A DNA stretch of 64,000 nucleotides. It comes from Ascaris suum (taxonomy: Eukaryota; Nematoda; Chromadorea; Rhabditida; Ascarididae). Position numbers and translations under genes: made by a program. Positions within the stretch are counted from its first letter, which is position 1. Each line of letters starts with the position of its first letter. The DNA is taken from positions 2,251,459 to 2,315,458 of the forward strand of contig CM024170.1 in assembly GCA_013433145.1 (NCBI GenBank). Direction: 5' to 3'. The notes beneath the pieces were generated by a model that was not told where the DNA came from, ran no database searches, and worked only from the letters and a program-made list of their open reading frames with translations. This document shows, piece after piece, positions 51,360-64,000 of the stretch.

Positions 51360-54154
51360 CCTATTTATGCCTATTTATTAAGAGATATTTTGTTTATACG
51401 AGTGGGCAATTGCATTCTCATTTCTTTAGTAATTATATCGAATTAAGGATCGGATCCCTAATTTCTAGGCGTTACCGGAAATTGATGAATGCACAATTGT
51501 AATCTATAGCGTTGTTTTTTTTTTCAATTCGTTTATTATGATATCAAAAACTTGTATTTTATACTATATTTTCGTAGTGAATTATACTTATGCTACAGTA
51601 TGCAACGTTAATATTAGCCCATGGGTGAATTTCTTGCTTGTTAAAACACTATTTTTTTTATTGTAAAGTTTCTTGCTCAGCTCTTCCTCAGAGTATTCTC
51701 TTTTCTTCTAGAGTTTCTTCTTCCATCACATAGTTGCTGATTCGATGAAGCAATTGAAGGTTTTTTTTTCTATTGGACGCGTTTAGGAATGTTTCTTTTT
51801 CTTTTCTTTTTTTTTATCGACGCATCAATAAAATAATCAATAAATGGATTCATTCATTTGCATAATTCGCAAATTCTAAACAATTTACTGTTGTGTGTTT
51901 TTTGCATATTTCCAAAAAGCGCATTTTAAATTTCTCATATATGCGCATATTTGCATATATATAGAGTTTGGGGTGAAAGCAGATATTTTTTTCTAATATC
52001 ACTTGTTCATACTTATGCAGCGATTTATCTAAGCAAAAAAAGATTTTCAAGAAGATAGTGTTATTTGAGATTTTATGGATATTTAATCAAATCCAATAGG
52101 TTTTTCATTTTATTTTCACACAATAAAATCGACTTTCTTGTAAATTCCACAGATTTGTAGATATTAAATCGTATTTCACAATGATAGGAAAAATGCGATA
52201 AAAGTTAAAAGCTTCATTAGTGTTTTAACAACAAGTAGTTTATCGGAGAATATCGGATCTCGGGAGGATCTCAATCGGGATCGGCAAATCGACGAAATCG
52301 ACGGAAGAATCATAACCGATTCGATCGGAAAATTTCGTCGGAAGTAATTTAATGTGGGATTTATGCGATCATATCCCAGCTTACAGGTGTCCATTTTGTT
52401 CGGAAAGAAATAAACTGTTGTCATAGATAAACGTCAGTAAGATTAATGATGTTACGAATGCAATATAGACCAATTACGATAAGTGAGATAGAGAAAGCTA
52501 AACGGATGAGAAAAAAAAACGGAACCGAAAAATTGAGGAAAATAAATCTTCATAGTGGAAAACGACTGAAAAATTAATGCACCAACCATAATGAGTTCAT
52601 TTATTATGCAGAAAAATGAAAAAAAAAAAGACAACCAATTCTAGCAAGCAAGAGCGCTACTAGCTGTTTTAATGTCCTATTTAGGAGCACATCTTGAAGT
52701 GTTGAAGTTCTTTTTCATTTCGACCAGTAGTGCAAATGGATAGTTGGAAGCTGATGTATATAGATGAAACTTAAGGTCTCTCTCACTCTAAAAATCTTAT
52801 CTTGCCATTATTCAATGCTAACTTATAGAAAGATAAACATTGAGATCCATATATTTTAGATATGAGCATAAAAATATAAGAACATGAAGAGCGGTTGTAA
52901 ATGATAAACCTCACGAAAGAATTTCAACCTATTGACTCATTTGCTGACAGCTCAACGGTTTTAAAGGTTCGACTTAAGATTTTAAAGGCGCAACAAGTTC
53001 GTCTCTTAAATCTCAGGTAGAATTTGTGCATTCAGAAAATATTTTACTGCAGCAGTGAAAAAAAAAAAAGAAATTGAAGAATATTAGCGCTGCAAATTAC
53101 TCGGTCTCGGAAAAAAACCCTCTTCCGTTGATGCAGTTACTTCCTGTGCACTCACCTCTTCCTGAGTTCCCGTGGCTATAATTATTCCCGTGGCCGATTC
53201 GCCGTCCCTTCTATATTACTCGTGAATGAGCTTTTTTTTTGTATGCTGCTGTTCTAATGTCTACCATATTATTCGCTTCGCCAAGTAAGCGGAATATTTG
53301 TACATGAGACGGAACTTTCCTTCGGGCAACAATCATGTTTCATTCATAATCAAATCGCTCGCCTGTCTCTTGTGTCTTTCCTTCTGACATGTTTTCTATC
53401 ATCACCATCATTCCACCTAAGGTTTGTTAACCTGCGAAATGTTGAGAAATTTTTTTGCTCAAGCCACTCCAGCTGGCGATAAGTCATCCCTGATCACAGG
53501 AAACACACGTCTAAACGATCAACCCAAGCTATTCAATCATTTCACAAACGTTGCGGTCCATAAACGATGTGGAACAGCACTAACCGCAACTACACCTCCC
53601 CAGGGTAGCTCCGAGACAACCTTTTTAACTCGCTATAGCCATAAATCGATCTCTCTCCCCTTCCCTTGGTTCCTACACACAATTAACACGCTCAACACTC
53701 ACCATAACTCAATGCCACCTCCCTTACCCAATCCAGCACCTCAACTCCACTTTGACAGCCCGATGCACTCGCAAGAGCTCTCACTTGATAACTCAGTCAC
53801 AACCTGTGAAGGAAGGTGCAAGGTCAAAAACCGCGTTGAACACACCCCAGCAAGGCCAAGCATCCGCAAATGAAAGAGAAGCTCCCCACTGCGATGCGAC
53901 AGCCGCCGCACTCACATCTGAATGCAATCGAACGCTGCTACTAGCCCCGCTCTTTCAAGGCGCTTTCAGACCGACAAAACTCACGCCAGCGTGCCCATCA
54001 GTCCCCATCCACCCATGCTAGACATATCACAACCTGTCCCCTTCTACCGCTCCTTACAAAGTACCACCACACAAATCTATTTCATACCATCCACCCCTAA
54101 CTATTAAGGTATGTTCCAGTGTAGAGTGACAGAAGCATTGATTAAAAAAAACTT
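51360..54154. other. Unassigned DNA downstream of actin
   Basis: No gene recognised. Up to about 53100 the DNA is AT-rich. From about 53400 to 54110 it turns GC-richer, with C and A favoured on the plus strand, and is open in two overlapping plus frames (53424-53873 and 53752-54021). Low-complexity composition explains that better than two overlapping genes. Confidence 0.5.
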
Positions 54155-54160
54155 AAAACT

Positions 54161-54166
54161 TTTATT
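54161..54166 (-). terminator. Candidate polyadenylation signal of actin
   Basis: AATAAA on the minus strand, about 525 bases after the actin stop codon, within the AT-rich stretch 54140-54180. It implies a 3' UTR near 540 nt if used. Its position is the only evidence. Confidence 0.5.
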
Positions 54167-54689
54167 ATTTCAATTTCCGCATTGAAAAAAAACGAGATTA
54201 TGCAAATACAGCAAAACATGCATGACGCATGTGTAACAACACGCAAACCGCTGCAATGTGGTACGGTCAATAGCGAAACACCGAGCAAAGTGGAGAGTTG
54301 CCACCCAACTTGGCACCCAATCCCGAAAGAATGGGGATTCCAAGTAAGGCGTGCTGCGTCCGCATCTCTCCAAACTCACACTACTCCCATTCGCATCCCT
54401 CCCCTAAAAAAATGAACAGAGAACGTAACAGATAAAAGCGAGGATAACATAGAGAAATGAGCCGTAATTCATACTTGCACACTTAAGAGAGAGGAAGTGA
54501 AAGAAGGACCGCAAATACATGTTGGGTGAATTGTAGCGCCCAAGCTGAGCACGCTCAGTTAAGAAGACGACCGAGCATGGCCAAGTGTCACAAATTTATA
54601 AACAAATCGGCCGCACATCTGCCAAAACAACAGGGAGAGAGAGGCACGGCAGTGCGCATTTAGAGGGGACTAAAGCATGGTGGCGACGC

Positions 54690-56909
<2,220 letters not shown>

Positions 56910-56937
56910 CTAAGCGTTCACCCGATTGAAACAAACG

Positions 56938-56946
56938 CTGAAACCC
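56938..56946 (-). promoter_or_regulatory. Candidate trans-splice or 5' UTR acceptor for actin
   Basis: GGGTTTCAG on the minus strand, about 37 bases before the actin ATG, has the nematode TTTCAG acceptor consensus. No upstream coding exon is needed, so it may receive a spliced leader or a non-coding first exon. Confidence 0.5.
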
Positions 56947-59900
56947 ATTTATCCTTCGCTGCGATAGTTGCGAATTAAAGGCTCAAACCAGACCATTATG
57001 CGCACATATAATACCGGCATAGAACAATAGAGAATACAAATCCCACCCTTCAAATATGAAATTTCATTAAGGCTTCATATCAGCGAACAGGCTGCACCCC
57101 AAGTTCCGACAACCTACGACATCAACCACCCACCGCGCTTTAAATTGTGGCCATTTCCATAAATGTGCTAAAAGTCCTTAGCGCAATACGATCTGCCGTG
57201 CCCAGTGAACTGCACACGAAACCCTGCAACATCATTTGTAGTCCTTTTTTTAAATAAAGGTCAAAGCTACTACTTCTCTCCCAATCTCACCAGCCTTAAA
57301 AATTCATCTATCATTTAGTGCAAATATCGATCAAAGCATTAAAACGAGTTCCACAGCAAATAAAGGGGAAGAAAAAACAACTATCCGCACTACCAACAAA
57401 CAAGAGCGGAACCAAATATACCAAGCGACGGCGCTAACATGAACGGAAGTAACCGTTCAGCAAACACAACTGGTTGAGAAAACACAAACTAGGTTCGATT
57501 TATGGGCACAGTCATTGAAACATCAAAACCACACACACTGCACTTCGTGCTCACTCTCTTATCACGACAAAATACGCTTATCAGCAAATGAAAACAACGT
57601 CGGACAAACCACTGGTAAGAAACATTGCCACCCGTTGGCTTTGAAATCAAACCATTTCCCTCTGCAAAAAAAAGTATCTGCAAGATACGCTACTATTTAC
57701 TAACGCATCAATGACAAATATTAATGCGCATTTTTCCCCCATTATGCGATTACAAAATCCCTTTAAATAAAAAAAAGCGAAAAACTTGATGTCGGAGACT
57801 GGAAAATAACCTAATAAATCTATAACCTCTATGCATTATCTATTTATGAGACAAACATTTTCGCACTAAGGAAAACTACTATTACCGCACTGGATTTTAA
57901 TGCTTTGCAAATAACCCACTCGAAAGTATATGCAAATCGACTCGTGATCAAAATAACGTGATAACATGTCTGAGTAAATATTTGCATTATTTGATCACGG
58001 AAATGACAACACATTTATCCAAGTACACTCATAATGTCTTCGGAAATTCCTCAGAAACGATTGTACACCTATGAGGCAAACTTACACTTACCAATACAAA
58101 TAGCACTCTTCATCTCATTGAAGCAATTGCACGCTCTATCGATAATAAAAACTTTTCTTCATAAGCTTTAAAGCAAGGCAAATAAAACAAATTCCATAAA
58201 GACAACTTTGCAAGAATATATGAATAAATATGAGTCCCTTAAATTTCGCAAAAATTACGCTATTATAATTTGCATTTGCCACTGAAAAAAGACAAAAAAA
58301 AACCGAAGCAATTGAATTTTGCACGAAAACAAATCGGAAAAATACAGCACAAGTGTGCATTAAACTTTTTTTCCTCACTTCCAAAGTAAGCAATGCTTCT
58401 CATAAACCATTTCCATTCCCAACGATCCAACTTCCAAGACACCATCTTAATATCCAAAAAGCAATCCTTTCAATTGCTTGAACTCAATCAACTCTATTAA
58501 GAACATTTCACTGTGGAAACTGTTACGCCACCTGCTCACGCTTGTACTTGGTCGAAAACACATCATCACTTCCCACTGTGCATCGCGAATCGTTCGCCGA
58601 ACATACTCGCATTCCTTCCAAATTGCGTCCCGCATTTCTTATTATTTCGAAATATTGCCGCCAACATGTAAGAGCTTCAAAACTTCCGAATTCACAACAC
58701 GCGACTCAAATCCAATTGTTTAATTCCTTGAGAATTCCAAAAGAAAAGACTGGCATTCTATTGGCACAATAAACTCCCCACCTTTCGACTCCGCCCCATA
58801 TAAACCTTTCCCTAAGCTCAAACTTACCAGTACACACTGCCATTCACCAACTGAATGAACTGTTATCGAATTTTAATGTAACAAGAGAACGAAAAACCAC
58901 CTGCTCAAAACGTCTGAAATTATAGTACTCACTCCCCAGACCTTCCCAAGAAACCCCATGAACAGTACAAATTTAACCAAGACACCAGCAGATACTTAGT
59001 GACTACCGGCGACCCACTCATCTGAAAATATTCATCACGAAGCCATTAAACTTATCAGCCAGCATCGCAGAACCGATGCCATGCGTTAAGCAAACCCCAC
59101 ACATGCGAACTAATAACGCACGATTATGCGCAGGTGGCAGCATGGCATAATCGAACAAACACCTGTGCAGGTGAGAAACACGAAGTCCATACACAACTGG
59201 CAGTTTTGCACGAGAAGAACCAACTGCTCAATCTCCCTCTGCGGTGTAAAAGACAGAACGAAGTCCCATTCGTTGAAAGCATAACCATGAGAAAGCACCA
59301 CTGAGAAAGCACATCAGAGCGACTTTGAGGAATGAATTACAATTTCACGGAGTGAACTAAACACTACGAAATGTAGTCCCCAGCAGGTAAACGAATAAAA
59401 ATGCTTGAAAACTCTCTCAACACATCCCACATCAACCGCTCTCAGGAATCAATCCAAAATGCAGCAAATATCAATCCAAAGCCAACAACATCGTCCTAAG
59501 CAAGACCTGCGTAATAGTGCACTTGAAATGCGTCAACTTCGCTGCATCTCAGCATTGCACTTTGTACTGTGAAGCGCAATCGCATCGTATTTTTTATGGC
59601 CGAAAAGATAGAGCATAATCCTTTCTTTAATATCGTGAAGGGAATAAACATACGTGAATTCTTACGTCCTCAGAGGCAACATCGCCAACAACCACAACTC
59701 TAATAACCATAGGTAGGAGACGAACATCAAGACCTATAATTCGGCCTCATTCTTCTACTGATGATTCCCTTATACTTACGATACCATTTGAATTGTCGAA
59801 ACGGAGTCGAAAATTTGAAAAGTGCTTAAGTCATCGCAAAGTTTGATCATCAACGAGATTAAGAATATGAGAATTAAAAGGAACATCACTTTCTGCATCA

Positions 59901-61060
59901 CCACGGTCGAGAACATAGAGGGATGTAACTAAGCTGTGATTTCAGCATCTCTGAAAATATGTATCTCACCTCTGCGGTAGATATACCCTCAGCATATAAG
60001 AATATGCTGATGCATGGAAACTAACTTGAAAAAATTCGTCAGAAAATATCACCTCAAACGATCGAAAAACCTCAGCGGCAACGATCTTCTTTCAACAGCG
60101 AAATCAAAAGAGAAGTGGAAAGAGGAAAACTGCAAAGCGCATCGGAAGGCTGGCTTTACATCGAATTCTGCAACCCAACTGATCATGCCAGCTGATTGCT
60201 CAAATACCCCCCCCCCCCTTCAATCTCCCCTCTCAACAACAAAAAACTAGCGCCTGGTCGTGCATGCACTTTCCTATGGCACCAAGTGGCGGCATGAAGC
60301 AATGGCAAAAATCACTTTAACGCTCCCATGGGATATCACCGAATGAAAGAGATGTGCAAGTTTCACAGCTGGTCTGAATGGCAAAAATATATGACAAACG
60401 ATCCACGGGTATGAACTTTTTGGGGAAGAAGAGCATTCTTTGACGGTAACAATATGCTATCAAACTTCTTAGCTATGACTTTTGTTGCTCGCGACTGGAA
60501 TTTATTGGCTAGAGATCGACACTGCAGAATATATAAACATATGCAGACATACATAAACAAATGAAAAGATTTAACTTTACAATCTACTTCTCTTGTTAAA
60601 AAAAAAAATGTCAAAGGAATATATTGAAGAAAACAATCATCATAATTCTCATTTCTAAATTCTTTACTATTGAGTCTACTCAATAATCCTATAATTGAAC
60701 GCATATAGACACTGAGCGTAAAATTTGAGGAGAAAATTAACCCCCCATCAGATTTCACCAGCAGAAAAATTTCCCAAACCATTGACATAAATCAACGTGT
60801 AGAAATTCTCGAAATCAAAGAAATTCAAAGCTTTCTCAATGCATCCAACCGATTCAACATTGCAACCAACCTTAAACAACAATTGGCTCAACTCAATTAA
60901 CCTATAATAAACATTCAAAAAATACCAAATATTTCACTCTATCAATCAAACAGATTGATTATTTCATAACCAAAAAAATACAAAGAATAAAGACTCCACC
61001 TTCAGACGCAACCGAACTAAAACCGCACCCTCCTCAACAATGAGTTGACGATGACAGCAC
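56947..61060. other. Gene-free upstream region or outron of actin
   Basis: No coding exon found. The plus strand is strongly A/C-rich throughout, so the minus strand is T/G-rich like the sense strand of the introns in this window. This suggests the stretch is transcribed with actin as a long outron or 5' UTR intron. A C12 tract lies at 60207-60218. Three CACCTG-type E-boxes cluster at 59131-59173. Confidence 0.45.
59131..59173. promoter_or_regulatory. Cluster of three CACCTG/CAGGTG E-boxes
   Basis: CAGGTG at 59131-59136, CACCTG at 59160-59165 and CAGGTG at 59168-59173. The last two form an inverted pair with a 2-bp spacer. They lie about 2.2 kb upstream of the actin ATG. This core is bound by MyoD/HLH-1-type and Snail-type factors. 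Function here is inferred. Confidence 0.35.
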
Positions 61061-61084
61061 ATACACACACACACACAGAACACA
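61061..61084. repeat. Short (CA)n tract
   Basis: ACATACACACACACACACAG-type repeat at the right end of the A/C-rich region upstream of actin. Confidence 0.7.
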
Positions 61085-61155
61085 CATAGATGTATAGTGA
61101 ATGCACACATAGAAATAGGCATTGAATGAGTTGCGCTAATGCCATCATGCCACGC

Positions 61156-61223
61156 CCAATATTTTCATCTTCTGCGATCTTATTGGTCGATTTAAATCGT
61201 CGACGACGCTGATTGGTTGATTT
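61156..61223. promoter_or_regulatory. Clustered CCAAT boxes, candidate promoter
   Basis: CCAAT at 61156-61160 directly after a CCACGCC motif, and its complement ATTGG at 61182-61186 and 61212-61216. The last two are part of a repeated ATTGGT(C/T)GATTT spaced 30 bp apart. Between them is the palindrome CGATTTAAATCG. Three NF-Y-type sites in 70 bp are typical of a promoter. They lie where the base skew of the actin upstream region ends. Confidence 0.4.
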
Positions 61224-62646
61224 CAAATTCGGAAAAAGGCGCGAATTGTAGACATATTGATGATGTAATCAACGAATAGTGAGAGTGAATCATGCTCTAC
61301 GCCATTTTGAGGAGTACGCAGACAACGAAACAAATATGTCGATATTCGTGCAATTGGCGATAGATAGAAAAACGAAATTCAAAGAGAGCCCACCACCTAT
61401 TTGCATTTATTTTTTTGCAAAGAAATCAATGATAGACGACAATTGATTTTGCTATAATAAAGATCGATATGTTTAAACACTCTTTAGTGGTCAATAAAAT
61501 GACCTTCGTATGGGTCATCGCTTGGCGATTTGACCTTTTGACGATAAGAACGATTGTGATAATGATTGCTCCAACGTGAAATCATCGAATATATTTTCTC
61601 GATTAAACAATCGCTTCAATTATTTCACCTTTCTTTAATTATTTTATTAGATGTCCGCCTATTTAAGCAGCCAACAAATAATTACAAAAAGCTTCCAACT
61701 CGAGAGGAAGGAGTAACTAGAAGATGACTGCAGAAACTCGTGCCGCTTACCTCCCTTGCACTCGGGTAATTTCAAGGATCTACGGGTACCCGTGAGATCA
61801 CCACCTTTCCCAACCTCCTTTTTATTCATTCATCACCCGTTCCAGGAAGTTTCCTTTAAGATTAGGTTTATTATCGCTAAGTGAAGCGATAGTAATTTAA
61901 TCTATCGTTTCCTCTAAGTCACTAAGCATTAAGTATAATGATTGATTACAAATTCTTTAGTGTACTTATGCAATAATCGATTTGAGAGGAAAAAATTTTC
62001 CTATGAGCTTGAGAATTGATTCGAAGTGATGTTTCGACGCTATTTTCTTAATTTTTTTTATTTGCAAATCCATTGCTTCTCTATGTACCCCCCCCCCCCC
62101 TTCTTACATATTCGAGTGGTGACATTCGCTTCCTCTTTGCAACTTTCTAGTTGCTACCCTATTATACGATGGATTAAGAAATATACAGTAAACTAGCGAA
62201 TCTTTACCCCATGGGAAACGGGGAGGAGGGGGAGGAGGGGGGGGGGGAGTGCTCTTTAATAGCGACATTTTTATTTGGAAATTAACATAAAATAAGCAAA
62301 AAAAAAAAATTCCTATGAAGAAGCAATAGTCATTCATGTAACAAAACGCTTTCAAAGTGCGTTGTTTATAGATTCATACGACACAACAAAAACTATTCAT
62401 CGGAATAAACACAAAAATGAATGGGAAAATTTTCTTTTTCGCTTCAAATCTATTGCCGTTCGGATCAAGGAGATCTTTGAATGACGCTACGACAAATGCG
62501 CCAAAAAAAATGCATAAACGTATTTATTACTAATTTTCAATGCTCGAAATTTGCAGAAAACTCGATTCTGTTATTCAACGTTTGGAAAAGCACGCCACTC
62601 TTTTTCATCTAAGTTTATACTTTCAAAGAATGGTCGGTACGCTTAC
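61224..62646. other. Unassigned DNA with C/G tracts and one possible minus exon
   Basis: Contains C13 at 62088-62100 and a G-rich tract at 62220-62248 (G4, AGGA, G5, AGGA, G11) able to form a quadruplex. On the minus strand about 61816-61751 reads EVGKGGDLTGTRRSLKLPE and ends at a strong donor (GGGAG|GTAAGC). It may be an exon of an unidentified gene. Confidence 0.4.
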
Positions 62647-62726
62647 CTGTATCCCTTCATGAATCTTTTTTTGTTCGATAAAAATACGGATAATGGCAGC
62701 AATAGATGGATAATTTAATTTCATAG
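62647..62726 (-). pseudogene. Kinase-like exon fragment resembling NEK10 exon 14
   Basis: The minus-strand frame reads [20 protein letters not shown] and ends at CAG|GTAAGC. Codon by codon it parallels EFKLRHPNIVRYRRVFIENH around the exon 14 start of the NEK10-like gene in this window (E, K, L, P, I, R, F, I, E identical, most others conservative). That is the segment after helix C through strand beta-5 of a kinase. I find no catalytic-loop or DFG exon downstream and no glycine loop upstream, so a decayed duplicate is more likely than a working kinase. It could also be an unrelated gene that runs off the right edge. The acceptor is unclear. Confidence 0.3.
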
Positions 62727-62738
62727 CTCATATGTTTC

Positions 62739-62844
<106 letters not shown>

Positions 62845-62900
62845 TTTTTTTTCATAGAGGATATTTCGTATTTTGCATGAAAGTTAGATTATTCACTCAC

Positions 62901-63306
62901 CAAAAGGAGATAGAAGTCATTCATCAAATCATAGAACAGCGATAGAATCCGTAATGGCATTGGCATTCTAGACGCCAAAATCGAGGATCTCGTACAGGTC
63001 TCAGCCCTCTTATCTCTAAATCCAACGTTTCCGCAAATTCCTATATTCCCTGCTAGTTTTATTCACACATCACTATTACTCTCAATAGTGATCCATACAT
63101 TGATTCGAATATCAATCAATTAAAAATCAATAATTGTAATAGTAACCTTATTTCAATGTAATTATTTAATTATAAATGTCATCACTATTGAGTAAATATC
63201 CTCACATGGTGTCGTAAAATTGAAAGTGTTAAATCTAAATTACATTATCGATATGAGTCTTACCTGGATAGGTGATTGATCATTCGAATATATTTACTAA
63301 ATCAAT
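62901..63306 (-). CDS. Possible exons of an unidentified minus-strand gene
   Basis: Two segments end in strong minus-strand donors: about 63306-63264 (reads KYIRMINHLSR, then CAG|GTAAGA) and about 63050-62901 (reads RMPMPLRILSLFYDLMNDF, then TTG|GTGAGT). Their phases can be joined (ag + g). I do not recognise the protein. Together with the fragment at 62647-62726 they suggest a gene that enters the window from the right. Confidence 0.25.
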
Positions 63307-63451
63307 AGAAATTGTCTAATTCACCGTACCTTTATCCAGGTATTCAGTGGAATTACTAGGTTTTTGATGAAATTTCTAAGCGAAATTCACTCTTATTTCT
63401 TATCAGATTTCCGAATCAAATAATTTTGTGTGCTTTTCTTGCTCATTACAG

Positions 63452-63617
63452 TGTTTTACGCTACCGCCTCGAACAGTGTAATAACGCATTTGCTGAATGG
63501 TTGAAAGCTAGAGAGCTTAGTGAAATCCACCGTATTTTGCAGCCGCTTAAACTGAATTATCTGCCATCCAGGAAATTTCCAACTTATTTCCGGTCAAAAT
63601 TTTCCAGCATTTTATGA
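63452..63617 (+). CDS. Terminal exon of an unidentified plus-strand gene
   Basis: A pyrimidine-rich acceptor (CTTGCTCATTACAG) leads into a frame entered in phase 2 that reads YRLEQCNNAFAEWLKARELS and ends FRSKFSSIL-TGA. Two AATAAA signals follow at 63712-63717 and 63726-63731, about 100 bases after the stop, as expected for a 3' end. Codon use looks natural. I cannot name the family and found no clear upstream exon on this strand. Confidence 0.4.

Positions 63618-64000
<383 letters not shown>

Noticed and set aside
53424..54021. Two overlapping plus-strand genes (149 and 89 codons)
   Set aside because: No domain, start context or splice signals; the frames are open because this stretch is C-rich and poor in stop codons.
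62104..62355. Proline-rich minus-strand protein
   Set aside because: The poly-Pro comes from the G-tract at 62220-62248; no other coding evidence.

Overview
The window looks like nuclear DNA of a nematode. The sequence is AT-rich (my estimate is about 35% GC), has many introns with TTTCAG-type acceptors, and carries many mononucleotide G/C tracts. It holds a FANCJ/DOG-1 helicase close to the C. elegans size, a NEK10/NEKL-4 kinase and a 376-residue actin. I cannot name the species. All gene models come from reading exon frames, intron phases and remembered family motifs; no alignment was run.

Layout. 1-3715: a 162-bp tandem satellite that runs off the left edge. 3716-6972: intergenic DNA with two inverted-repeat (MITE-like) elements and a G14 tract. 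6973-22343 (+): a 20-exon FANCJ/BRIP1 (dog-1) helicase gene, complete apart from an apparent 1-base deletion in exon 2. 22344-26981: a convergent intergenic interval. 26982-46938 (-): a 25-exon NEK10-type gene (nekl-4) with armadillo repeats, a central kinase domain and the conserved C-terminal region. All intron phases close to give about 1100 codons. 46939-54154: mostly unassigned DNA with small tandem duplications. 54690-56900 (-): a five-exon actin gene, intact. 56901-61060: a gene-free stretch whose base skew continues that of the actin sense strand. It ends near clustered CCAAT boxes and holds an E-box cluster, so it may be the actin outron and promoter. 61224-64000: fragments of unidentified genes on both strands, two long AT microsatellites, and a terminal exon with polyadenylation signals.

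The three recognised genes act in separate processes: replication through G-quadruplexes and interstrand crosslink repair (FANCJ), ciliary kinase signalling (NEK10/NEKL-4), and cytoskeleton or muscle (actin). I see no operon. The helicase and kinase genes are tail to tail, while the kinase and actin genes lie on the same strand about 7.8 kb apart. I saw no tRNA, rRNA, spliced-leader RNA gene or CRISPR array.
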